DNA from: Candidatus Thalassospirochaeta sargassi
Lineage (GTDB): Bacteria > Spirochaetota > Spirochaetia > UBA9216
Direction: 5' to 3'
Assembly: GCA_028532855.1 (NCBI GenBank)
Contig: JAQQAL010000024.1
Span: 62,001 to 126,000 of the forward strand
Length of the DNA: 64,000 bases
Made by a program: the position numbers and the translations under genes. Below the pieces are notes generated by a model that saw only the letters and a program-made list of their open reading frames with translations, made no database searches and had not been told where the DNA came from. Of this stretch, positions 16,973-23,555 are shown one piece after another (position 1 is the stretch's first letter; every line of letters starts with the position of its first letter).

Positions 16973-17684
16973 CGCTGTAATCCTTTTTAATTCGCTTCTT
17001 GTTTTTTTCTCTAAGAGAGGTAATCTGTTTTCGCTGCTTTTTCAGCAGATCCTCCCACCTTCTGATTCCGTTTTTAAGCTGATCTGTTTTTTCAAAAAGA
17101 TGTTTTATTTCATCATTCATTAGGTTTAGTTTTTGATCTGTATCTTCCGGTGAAATTTTATCCGGGTTTTCTCTGATATTGATGAAATCCCTGAAGTAGT
17201 CTGAGATAGTTTTTATTTGATCAAGAGAATAGCCGAATAGCTGCAGATCCTTAATGAGGTTGCAGAATAGTACATAGTAATCACGGTATAACCTGAATCC
17301 TCCCTGACTCCTTAGATCCGGTTCGATAATCCCTTTTTCTTCCCAGTGTTTGATGGTCCTTGTACTTACTTCTATCTTTTCAGCAAGATTGCCGACAGTG
17401 AGATAATTTTTTTTCTCGTTATTCTTTTTCCCGGCGTTACCTGAATCCGAAGGCAGGCCGACTTTTTTGATGATCTTCTTCACTTCTTCAGGATCGTAGC
17501 CGAGATCGATAAGTGATTTAATCTTATCAATCATGACCAGACTTCCTTCAGAGAAAAATGGCGTTGAGTCGCTTGCACGCCCTTCAGGAATGAATATGCC
17601 TCTTGCCACCCATTCTTCGATTGTCTCAATTGGTGTATTGCTCTTCAGGGATAGATCATCAATATGATAAAAATTCATTTCCAT
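16962..17684 (-). CDS. Regulator with two tandem MerR-type DNA-binding domains
   Basis: 240 aa. Residues about 3-72 and about 93-162 are each a MerR-like winged helix: FYHIDDLSLKSNTPIETIEE with LGYDPEEVKKIIKK, then YLTVGNLAEKIEVSTRTIKH with FGYSLDQIKTI. The second copy is canonical (RTIKHWEEKGII, GFRLYRD); the first is degenerate. The C-terminus (about 190-240) is a basic coiled coil with no ligand domain. An AAGG Shine-Dalgarno lies seven bases before the ATG at 17684. It is co-transcribed with the hydrolase downstream, and a long inverted repeat lies just upstream. Confidence 0.75.
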   Translation of the reverse strand: MEMNFYHIDDLSLKSNTPIETIEEWVARGIFIPEGRASDSTPFFSEGSLVMIDKIKSLIDLGYDPEEVKKIIKKVGLPSDSGNAGKKNNEKKNYLTVGNLAEKIEVSTRTIKHWEEKGIIEPDLRSQGGFRLYRDYYVLFCNLIKDLQLFGYSLDQIKTISDYFRDFINIRENPDKISPEDTDQKLNLMNDEIKHLFEKTDQLKNGIRRWEDLLKKQRKQITSLREKNKKRIKKDYSDEN

Positions 17685-17690
17685 AAGTAT

Positions 17691-17734
17691 ACCTTAACGT
17701 ACAGTTACAATAAGATGTACCTGTACGTATAGGT
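17691..17734 (-). promoter_or_regulatory. Long inverted repeat upstream of the double-MerR gene
   Basis: Arms ACCTTAACGTACAG (17691-17704) and CTGTACGTATAGGT (17721-17734) match at 12 of 14 positions with a 16-bp spacer. The repeat ends only 7 bp before the regulator's ATG. A TTGACA -35 candidate is at 17759-17754, but a good -10 was not found at 17-19 bp. This is the likely operator of the double-MerR protein; its size would suit a protein with two DNA-binding domains. Confidence 0.55.
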
Positions 17735-17766
17735 TATTACTCTTTTTTTTAATTGTCAAGAAACAA

Positions 17767-18525
17767 TCAATTGTTTTCCTTACAATATATCCTGATTGCC
17801 TCTGTCAAAAAGGCAGCGAGACCGGTTTTGATTTTATCAATGTTTTTTTTAAACCTATCATCACTGCTGTACATCTCTCCAAGACCTGCGAGAATCTCTA
17901 TCTTACACGTGTAGAAACTTTCAGTAATGTGTGCCCTCCATTTTTCTACTTCCATCTGTACAGCTTCGCTTCCCGCTCCTTCATCCATGAGGCTGCCTAT
18001 TTCAGCTAGTATAGCGTTGCCTTTTTCGGTAACATCTTTCCAATCTCTGTCGGTGTAGGACTCGGTTCTTTTGCTGCTCTCCCTGAATTCTGCCGTGGAA
18101 CCGTAACGTTTTTTTACTTCATCAGCATATTTCTTTCTATGCTCGTCGATTTTGCTCATATCAAATCCTTCAAAATTTTCTTTTGCGCTCATATCTTTAT
18201 TTTCCTCCGTCGCTGCTATTGTTTTTTCGAGGGTGTTGATGATGGATTCAAGTCTTTTCTTTTTCAGTTGGAGAAGAGCATGCTGTTTTTTCAGAGCATC
18301 AGTTCTATCAAAATGCGGTGAATTCAGAATACTGCTTATATCTGCAAGGCTGAAATCCAGCTCCCTGAAGAACAAGATCTGCTGAAGTCTCTGAAGATCA
18401 GTTTTGCTGTAGAGCCTGTAGCCGTTTTCAGCCTTAGTTTCCGGCTTAAGCAGACCTATGTTGTCATAGTGGTGGAGTGTACGTACGCTGACTCCTGCTA
18501 TTTCGGCAGCTTCTTTTATTTTCAT
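17767..18525 (-). CDS. MerR-family regulator with TipAS-like effector domain
   Basis: 252 aa. An N-terminal MerR winged helix (1-70: MKIKEAAEIAGVSVRTLHHY, NGYRLYSKTDLQRLQQI) is followed by a coiled-coil dimerisation helix (about 75-115) and a TipAS-type antibiotic-binding-like domain (about 120-252, KYADEVKKRYGSTAEFRESS). TipA/Mta-type proteins bind diverse hydrophobic drugs and activate their own and efflux genes. No efflux gene is adjacent. GGGAG Shine-Dalgarno. The upstream promoter has the wide spacer typical of MerR activation. Confidence 0.88.
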   Translation of the reverse strand: MKIKEAAEIAGVSVRTLHHYDNIGLLKPETKAENGYRLYSKTDLQRLQQILFFRELDFSLADISSILNSPHFDRTDALKKQHALLQLKKKRLESIINTLEKTIAATEENKDMSAKENFEGFDMSKIDEHRKKYADEVKKRYGSTAEFRESSKRTESYTDRDWKDVTEKGNAILAEIGSLMDEGAGSEAVQMEVEKWRAHITESFYTCKIEILAGLGEMYSSDDRFKKNIDKIKTGLAAFLTEAIRIYCKENN

Positions 18526-18547
18526 TCCATCATCTCCCTATAGCGAA

Positions 18548-18578
18548 AATATAAACTATCACGTTACGTAAGGGTCAA
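18548..18578 (-). promoter_or_regulatory. MerR-type promoter/operator of the TipA-like gene
   Basis: On the minus strand TTGACC (-35, 18578-18573) and TATATT (-10, 18553-18548) are separated by 19 bp. Within the spacer is the dyad TTACGT-A-ACGTGA. A 19-bp spacer with a central dyad is the hallmark of promoters that MerR-family proteins twist into activity, so autoactivation is likely. Confidence 0.7.
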
Positions 18579-18588
18579 TATAAAAATA

Positions 18589-19215
18589 TTATTTTTCAGG
18601 ATTATACCCGCGTGAATACCAGGCATCAGCGGCATCCTCGGTTTTAAGAAGCATATGGACCAAAAGAGGGAGACTTAAAAGCTTTATTGTTTTGACAATA
18701 TTACCGCGGTTCCTGAACGCTCGGGAGTATCTTGCTGTTTTTTGTTCTTCAACAGTCCTGAAAATTGTCGGCAGGAAGGCAAGAGCCATAACAATTAAAT
18801 CAGGCAGCTGTTTGATGCTTTTAAAGGGTAGAACAGCGGTTACTTTAGACAGGCTCAGGCGAAGCCTTGAGAGGCGTGTGCTTGAATAGAATAAAACTCC
18901 CACGCCGGACATTAAAATCAGACGCAGAGTAAAAAACAGCCCTGCAAAAACAGAGGAATGAGTAAGCCCCTTAACTGCACCTGATAACGCGAAGAAAACG
19001 AAGAGTCTCCACATTGAAGCAAACTGAATAAGCACCTGCTTCCCGGAGTTTAGAAGCAGGATGATGGTAAGGGCTGCCGGTATCGGCAGAAATAGTGGCT
19101 GAAGGATAGCTAAAAGAATGCAGAGAACTATCATCCCTGCTAGTTTTGGCCCGGGACCTGTTCGATGGAGAATGCCGGGGCCGCCTGTGTATTCAAAAAT
19201 GCGGTAGTCTTTCAT
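18589..19215 (-). CDS. bioN: Energy-coupling factor transporter transmembrane protein (EcfT/BioN)
   Basis: 208 aa integral membrane protein, the T component of an ECF importer. Several hydrophobic segments (for example LAGMIVLCILLAILQPLFL near residues 25-43) precede a cytoplasmic part with the Arg-containing coupling motifs ARYSRAFRNRG and DAWYSRGYNPE that contact the ATPase. Its ATG overlaps the bioM stop by one base (TGATG). Last gene of birA-bioY-bioM-bioN, so biotin is the expected substrate. Confidence 0.88.
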   Translation of the reverse strand: MKDYRIFEYTGGPGILHRTGPGPKLAGMIVLCILLAILQPLFLPIPAALTIILLLNSGKQVLIQFASMWRLFVFFALSGAVKGLTHSSVFAGLFFTLRLILMSGVGVLFYSSTRLSRLRLSLSKVTAVLPFKSIKQLPDLIVMALAFLPTIFRTVEEQKTARYSRAFRNRGNIVKTIKLLSLPLLVHMLLKTEDAADAWYSRGYNPEK

Positions 19216-19985
19216 CAGGTGTCCAGGTACCAGCTCATTGACTCAACTTTTACCCCAGCCGGTATCCGCATCCCGTAGGCCGCTGCAGTTTCAAGCATAT
19301 CTACAGGCGCACCGCATCCAGTAATGCGGCCGTCAGCCATAACAACCAGGGTATCGGCATGTGCAAGTATTTTTTCAAGGTCATGGCTGATTACAATAAC
19401 GGCTTTACCCGCCTTTCGCAGTTTAAGTATTTTTTCTATAAGCATCCTGACGCCGCGATAGTCGAGGCCGGCGAATGGCTCATCAAAGACTATCAGAGCC
19501 GGTTCCATTGCAAGAACCCCGGCTATAGCGGCTTTTTTTTTCTCTCCGCCGGAAAGTCTATGCGGAGATTTTTCGAGTATTGTCACAATGTCCAGGTCGG
19601 AAGCTACCGAGCTCACCCGCGCGGATATACATTCACTGTCCAGACCCAGATTCTCTGGGCCGAAGGCAATGTCGTCTCTCACTGTCTGGGCGACAAACTG
19701 GGTGTCGGAATTCTGGAATACAAAGCCTATCTTTCTGCAGGCATTTCCCGGATCTTTTCTGACTGAAATCCCGCTGACAGAGATCTCTCCGGCGCTAGGT
19801 TCAAGTATTCCGTTTAAATGCCGCATTAAAACCGTTTTTCCGCTGCCGTTTTCGCCGCAAATTACGGTGAAACTATCGGCTTCAATATCAAGATTAATGC
19901 TGTTAAGAGCAAGACGGCCGTCGGGAAATCTGTGAGAGAGGCCGGATATTCTTATTAATGGTTGTGAATCCTTTCTGCTGTTCAT
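19215..19985 (-). CDS. bioM: Energy-coupling factor ATPase (EcfA/BioM)
   Basis: ABC ATPase of the biotin ECF importer, 256 aa from the ATG at 19985. The frame stays open upstream to 20144, but that part overlaps bioY and is not ABC-like. Walker A GENGSGKT (44-51), Q-loop FQNSDTQF (90-97), signature LSGGEKK (144-150), Walker B LIVFDEP (164-170) and switch His in VISHDLEK. It starts 11 bp after bioY. A single ATPase gene suggests a homodimer rather than the EcfA/EcfA' pair. Confidence 0.9.
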   Translation of the reverse strand: MNSRKDSQPLIRISGLSHRFPDGRLALNSINLDIEADSFTVICGENGSGKTVLMRHLNGILEPSAGEISVSGISVRKDPGNACRKIGFVFQNSDTQFVAQTVRDDIAFGPENLGLDSECISARVSSVASDLDIVTILEKSPHRLSGGEKKKAAIAGVLAMEPALIVFDEPFAGLDYRGVRMLIEKILKLRKAGKAVIVISHDLEKILAHADTLVVMADGRITGCGAPVDMLETAAAYGMRIPAGVKVESMSWYLDT

Positions 19986-19996
19986 GTCAGATTTAA

Positions 19997-20557
19997 TCAC
20001 TCCCTTTCGGGTAGGAGCTCGGGTGCCGTACGGTTTAGAACCTGTCTGATAATCACAGCAGCTACCGCCTTGACTGCATCGCCTGGCAGAAAGGGCAGCA
20101 TGCCTGCGGAGAACGCAGCAGGCCACTGCATTCCCAGTCTCCATTTAAGCCAGGGCACGCCGATAGCATACAGTACAATGCTTCCGGTTATAACCGCGGC
20201 GATGTCTCGAACAGGCAGTCTGCGGTAGGCAGTTTGCGTGCTGCCTGCTGATATTATTCCGCATATGAATACAGCGACAAGGTAAGCTATCAGGAATCCA
20301 CCGGTTGGGCCAGCGAAAACGGCCGGTCCTGATCCGCCTGCGAAGGCCGGGAAGCCCATCAGCCCGATAATCAGATAAATAAGTACTGACAGGCTTCCTC
20401 CGACCGGTCCCAGCAGTAGACCTGCCGTCAGCATGAAGAAGCTTGTAAGGGTGACGGGTACAGGACCTACAGGAATCCGTATGAATGCACCTGCAATCAT
20501 CAATGATGAGAACAATGCCATTATCAGGCTGCGTTTAATTCTGTCTCTGCTGTTCAT
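19997..20557 (-). CDS. bioY: Biotin transporter substrate-binding subunit BioY
   Basis: 186 aa, six predicted membrane helices, S component of the biotin ECF transporter. Family landmarks: AGAFIRIPVGPVPVTLTSF, AGLLLGPVGGSLSVLIYLII, GLMGFPAFAGGSGP, GPTGGFLIAYL and FLPGDAVKAVAA. Its start lies inside the 3' end of birA (23-bp overlap), so the genes are translationally linked. Confidence 0.95.
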   Translation of the reverse strand: MNSRDRIKRSLIMALFSSLMIAGAFIRIPVGPVPVTLTSFFMLTAGLLLGPVGGSLSVLIYLIIGLMGFPAFAGGSGPAVFAGPTGGFLIAYLVAVFICGIISAGSTQTAYRRLPVRDIAAVITGSIVLYAIGVPWLKWRLGMQWPAAFSAGMLPFLPGDAVKAVAAVIIRQVLNRTAPELLPERE

Positions 20558-21494
20558 ATTCTATTTCATCTCCTGAAAATAAGTATTCTCTGTGGCCGTC
20601 TCCGGTCTCCATTATGAGGGCCCCGCTCAAATCAAGTCCTATGATTCGTCCTCGAATTTTTTTATCTGAATTTTTTGTTTTTATTACTGCTGCACCAGCC
20701 TGAAGAATGCAGTCATTATAAAGAGTTTCAGCGTTTGACGGCGGGAAACTCCCGTCAGCGGAGTCAAGAGCGTGAAGAAGCTCTGCTGCAAGTTGTTTGA
20801 CCGACACCGGAACACCTGTCAGGCTGCTGAGTGAGGCAGCATTTTCGGGTAGATCAGAAGTCGTATTCAGGTTGAGTCCGATTCCGGCAGCAGCGCCCAG
20901 AATCATATCGCCTGAGCCTTTGAACTCCGTAAGGATACCCCCGAGTTTTTTACCGCCCGATGAAATTCCACAAGGCCAGTCCACATAGGCTTCAATTGAA
21001 AAAGAGTGTCTAAGCGTTCTTACAGTTACCTCAGCAAGCACAAGGGTATAGATTTCCGAATAAAAGGCTGGAAAGGGGACGGTTCTGATTCTTGTAAGAT
21101 AAAGCCCCCCGTCCGGCGATACCCAGCTGCCACCGCTCCTGTTTTTACCCTCATTCTGTGTTCCGGCAATGACAGTCGTTCCATCGCTGCAACCTGCATC
21201 AAGCAGGCTTGATGCCTTTTTCATTGTGGAATCAAGCTGACTATGATATTCAACCGGTCCGGCCGTGCTGTCTAACTCCCAGGGTAGGGGTTTATCTGTG
21301 GAGGCTGTAAGTTTATAGCCGGAATGATTTGATTCTATCCGGTAACCCTTATCTTTAAGGCCTGAAATTATCTTCCATACGGCAACCCTTGATACGCCGA
21401 GGACAGCAGCCAGTTCTTCACCTGATACTGCTCTATTCGAGGTTTCGAGAATTTCAAGTATTTGTTTGATTCTTCCGGAATGATTGTTAACCAT
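20535..21494 (-). CDS. birA: Bifunctional biotin protein ligase / biotin operon repressor BirA
   Basis: 319 aa. An N-terminal winged helix (about 8-62: ILETSNRAVSGEELAAVLGV, SRVAVWKIISGLKDKGYRIE) makes it a repressor-type BirA. The catalytic domain has GTQNEGKNRSGGSWVSP in the biotinyl-AMP loop (the usual GRGRxGR is altered to GKNRSGG), then VDWPCGISSGGKKLGGILTE with the catalytic Lys. C-terminal SH3-like domain about 268-319. It attaches biotin to carboxylase carrier proteins and, loaded with biotinyl-AMP, should repress this operon through the operator over its start codon. Confidence 0.93.
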   Translation of the reverse strand: MVNNHSGRIKQILEILETSNRAVSGEELAAVLGVSRVAVWKIISGLKDKGYRIESNHSGYKLTASTDKPLPWELDSTAGPVEYHSQLDSTMKKASSLLDAGCSDGTTVIAGTQNEGKNRSGGSWVSPDGGLYLTRIRTVPFPAFYSEIYTLVLAEVTVRTLRHSFSIEAYVDWPCGISSGGKKLGGILTEFKGSGDMILGAAAGIGLNLNTTSDLPENAASLSSLTGVPVSVKQLAAELLHALDSADGSFPPSNAETLYNDCILQAGAAVIKTKNSDKKIRGRIIGLDLSGALIMETGDGHREYLFSGDEIEYEQQRQN

Positions 21495-21513
21495 CTATAA
21501 AAATAAGGTTAAC
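21486..21513 (-). promoter_or_regulatory. BirA operator overlapping the birA start codon
   Basis: Arms GTTAACC (21486-21492) and GGTTAAC (21507-21513) form a perfect dyad with a 14-bp spacer, extended to TTGTTAACC on the left. This matches the known BirA pattern TTGTAAACC-N14-16-GGTTTACAA. The left arm includes the first base pair of the birA ATG (21494-21492). It indicates biotin-dependent autorepression of birA-bioY-bioM-bioN. Confidence 0.85.
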
Positions 21514-21530
21514 GAAACTGGGGAATAGTG

Positions 21531-22055
21531 TCAAGTTATGGCACAGATTATATCAGCTGCACCCGAAATATCATTTCTTTCTATAAAAGTGTGGCTATAG
21601 GCAGTCCCGCTGCCGGCAGCAAGCTTCTGGCGCAAGTGCGTATTTCCGTACACTATCATATCAGCCTCGGCAGCCGGATTCTTCATTTCCTGAATAGATT
21701 CAGCCATACCTGTAACCTCAACCCTGTATGCCCCATCAGCTTTGAAGCCCTCCGCTATAATTATGTCGGCTTTTGGAAATAGCGAATAAAGGCCGTTCCC
21801 GTCTGCTATTCGTTCATGAAAAAAGACAGTAGTCATATTCTCCGCATTCAGGCATACCGATTCAGCACCGGCGTTGAAGTACCTGTCGCTGTCGCTGCCC
21901 GGTTTGTCTATCCTCAGATTTTTGTGGGCATTTTTGGCTGCCGCAACCTTTTTACCGCGTTTACTAAGCTCGCTAATAAGTTTTTCGCAGAATGTTGTTT
22001 TCCCTGATCCTGACCATCCGGTTACGGAAACAATAAAAGGAGTGTTTTTTTCCAT
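21531..22055 (-). CDS. mobB: Molybdopterin-guanine dinucleotide biosynthesis protein MobB
   Basis: GTP-binding adaptor for molybdenum cofactor synthesis, 174 aa. P-loop GWSGSGKT (13-20), AAAKNAHKNLRIDKPGSDSDR typical of MobB, and ADIIIAEGFKADGAYRVEV. No mobA or moa gene is in the window, so the partner is elsewhere. No Shine-Dalgarno precedes the ATG and a TATAAT lies six bases upstream, suggesting a leaderless message. Divergent from a THEP1-like NTPase. Confidence 0.88.
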   Translation of the reverse strand: MEKNTPFIVSVTGWSGSGKTTFCEKLISELSKRGKKVAAAKNAHKNLRIDKPGSDSDRYFNAGAESVCLNAENMTTVFFHERIADGNGLYSLFPKADIIIAEGFKADGAYRVEVTGMAESIQEMKNPAAEADMIVYGNTHLRQKLAAGSGTAYSHTFIERNDISGAADIICAIT

Positions 22056-22077
22056 GCATATATTATATTATCAGTCT
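22056..22077. promoter_or_regulatory. 22-bp divergent promoter, mobB / THEP1-like NTPase
   Basis: Minus-strand TATAAT at 22067-22062 with a TTTACT -35 candidate at 22091-22086 (18-bp spacer) predicts initiation at about 22055, the A of the mobB ATG. Plus-strand TATATT at 22064-22069 predicts initiation at about 22076, next to the ATG at 22078. Neither gene has a ribosome binding site. Confidence 0.45.
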
Positions 22078-22587
22078 ATGGCTTTAGTAAAGATAATCAG
22101 CGGAGCAAAGGACGCGGGAAAAACCAAAACCGCTGCTGCAATAGTGGAAGATCTGAAGAGGCAGGGCAAGAGAGTGGCCGGTTTTCTCTCTGTTGCCGAA
22201 ACGGTCTCTAAAAACAGCTATTTCCTTGTTAATATCGAAAGCGGAGAACGGATGAAGGCGGTCTCAATGATTAAACCTGCAGGGGGAGATTGCTGGATAC
22301 AGTATAATTTCAGCCGGTTCTGGTTTTCGGAGACGGCCTTCACAGCTGCAGGCAGACTTATTGACGAAATTGCCGTAAGCAGTCAGGACCATTTTCCAGA
22401 TGCTGTTTTTATTGATGAAATCGGTCCGCTTGAGCTTAGCGGCAAAGGATTCATGAATCCGTTAAAAAGGCTGCTGAAAGATTATAATGGTATAGTTTTT
22501 CTGGCTGTGAGAGAGAGTCTTGTTGATGTTATTATTTCAGAGCTTTGTTTGAAAACCCCGGAAATTATATCTGCTCAGGCCCAGTAG
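22078..22587 (+). CDS. THEP1-like P-loop nucleoside-triphosphatase
   Basis: 169 aa from the ATG at 22078; earlier in-frame ATGs lie inside mobB on the other strand. P-loop GAKDAGKTKT (9-18) and Walker B AVFIDEIGPLELSGKGF, typical of the THEP1/NTPase_1 family. Members hydrolyse NTPs, and their role is poorly known; some occur beside molybdenum genes. Pairing with mobB hints at metal-cofactor or nucleotide-linked function. Its 3' end overlaps the next convergent gene by 13 bp. Confidence 0.75.
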   Translation: MALVKIISGAKDAGKTKTAAAIVEDLKRQGKRVAGFLSVAETVSKNSYFLVNIESGERMKAVSMIKPAGGDCWIQYNFSRFWFSETAFTAAGRLIDEIAVSSQDHFPDAVFIDEIGPLELSGKGFMNPLKRLLKDYNGIVFLAVRESLVDVIISELCLKTPEIISAQAQ

Positions 22588-22817
22588 TTTGCTTTCCGTT
22601 TGCTGACCTTCATTCTGAAAATGCATCCTGCAATTGAACATGCCATCTTTATTTCGGCTTCGGGGTCCTTCGATGCAGTAACTACCACTACGCCGGAGTT
22701 CAATTTGACGGCTACATCGATAATTTTTGTGTTGCTCAATAGGGCCTTTCGGAGTAGTTCGGCGTTCTGTGCCGTTATATTGTCAACCAGATAGGTGTAT
22801 GCAGTATTTCTTGCCAT
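22575..22817 (-). CDS. Small conserved-looking protein of unknown function
   Basis: 80 aa from ATG 22817 (MARNTAYTYLVDNI). A longer TTG-started form would begin inside the promoter and is rejected. The pattern helix, strand (TKIIDVAVKLNSGVVVVTAS), helix (DPEAEIKMACSIAGCI), strand suggests a small ferredoxin-like alpha-beta fold. It has two Cys (MACSIAGC) and a basic end. No family recognised. The promoter is excellent and places the start of transcription at the ATG. Confidence 0.6.
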   Translation of the reverse strand: MARNTAYTYLVDNITAQNAELLRKALLSNTKIIDVAVKLNSGVVVVTASKDPEAEIKMACSIAGCIFRMKVSKRKANYWA

Positions 22818-22823
22818 ACATCC

Positions 22824-22852
22824 ATCATATAAAAAAGGAGATTTTTTGTCAA
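22824..22852 (-). promoter_or_regulatory. Near-consensus promoter, predicted leaderless
   Basis: Minus strand TTGACA (22852-22847), 17-bp spacer, TATGAT (22829-22824). Six bases separate the -10 from the ATG at 22817, so the expected +1 is the A of the start codon. This is the clearest sigma-70 promoter in the window. Confidence 0.75.
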
Positions 22853-22939
22853 AAAGCAAATTTTATGAATATAAGATTGATTTAATCGATGGAAGAGGTT
22901 AAATTTAAATAAATTGTAATAATTACAAGGAGTATGAAA

Positions 22940-23485
22940 ATGAAAAGGTTTATATTAACAGCGCTTGTTCTTGCCTCTGTTCTGCTTGTTTTTTCCTGTG
23001 GATCAGGCAAGGTAGCAGGAGTACCTGATTTTGTTCTTAACCCCCCGATCGCTGATGATGTTATCTACGGAGTAGGCTACGGCAACCAGTCCAAACTCGC
23101 TCTGTCGAAGACAGTTGCAGAGACAAATGCGCGTGCCGATATTGCACGACAGATTGAAACTACGATTCAGGCGTCTGTAACTGATTACGCACAGGAAGCC
23201 GGTGTTGATGATGGAACACAGGTTATAAGTTTTGTTGAGTCCGTAACTCGGGAAATCACCGATACAAAACTCAGCGGCGCCAAGCCCGTAAAGTTTGAGC
23301 AGGATAATGACGGCGGTATCTGGGTTCTTATGCAACTTGATAAGGCTGAATTAAGAGCTGCAGCGGAGGAAGCATTTGTAAGAAATGAAGATGCTGCTTT
23401 TGCTGAATTTAAGGCTGCCCAGGCTCTTGATAGACTTGATTACCAGCTTGAAAATAATCCTACGGTATCAGAACCCGTAAGATAA
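22940..23485 (+). CDS. LPP20-type lipoprotein
   Basis: 181 aa from the second ATG at 22940, because AAGGAG (22927-22932) is seven bases from it and only one base from the ATG at 22934. Lipoprotein signal with lipobox VFSC (MKRFILTALVLASVLLVFSC). The mature part is LPP20-like: VPDFVLNPPIADDVIYGVGY, repeated Ala-rich helix with NARADIARQIETTIQ, and a C-terminal WVLMQLDKAELRAA. Outer- or inner-membrane anchored, function unknown. It heads a tandem pair with the next gene, separated by a terminator. Confidence 0.82.
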   Translation: MKRFILTALVLASVLLVFSCGSGKVAGVPDFVLNPPIADDVIYGVGYGNQSKLALSKTVAETNARADIARQIETTIQASVTDYAQEAGVDDGTQVISFVESVTREITDTKLSGAKPVKFEQDNDGGIWVLMQLDKAELRAAAEEAFVRNEDAAFAEFKAAQALDRLDYQLENNPTVSEPVR

Positions 23486-23505
23486 TCCTGAATTAAATTA
23501 ATTAT

Positions 23506-23533
23506 AAAGCTGATCAGTCTTCTGATCAGCTTT
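23506..23533 (+). terminator. Rho-independent terminator
   Basis: Perfect 12-bp stem AAAGCTGATCAG / CTGATCAGCTTT, loop TCTT, followed by ATTCTTTT. Ends the first lipoprotein message; read-through to the second is possible as only 22 bp follow before its start. Confidence 0.85.
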
Positions 23534-23555
23534 ATTCTTTTGTAACGGGGGAAAT

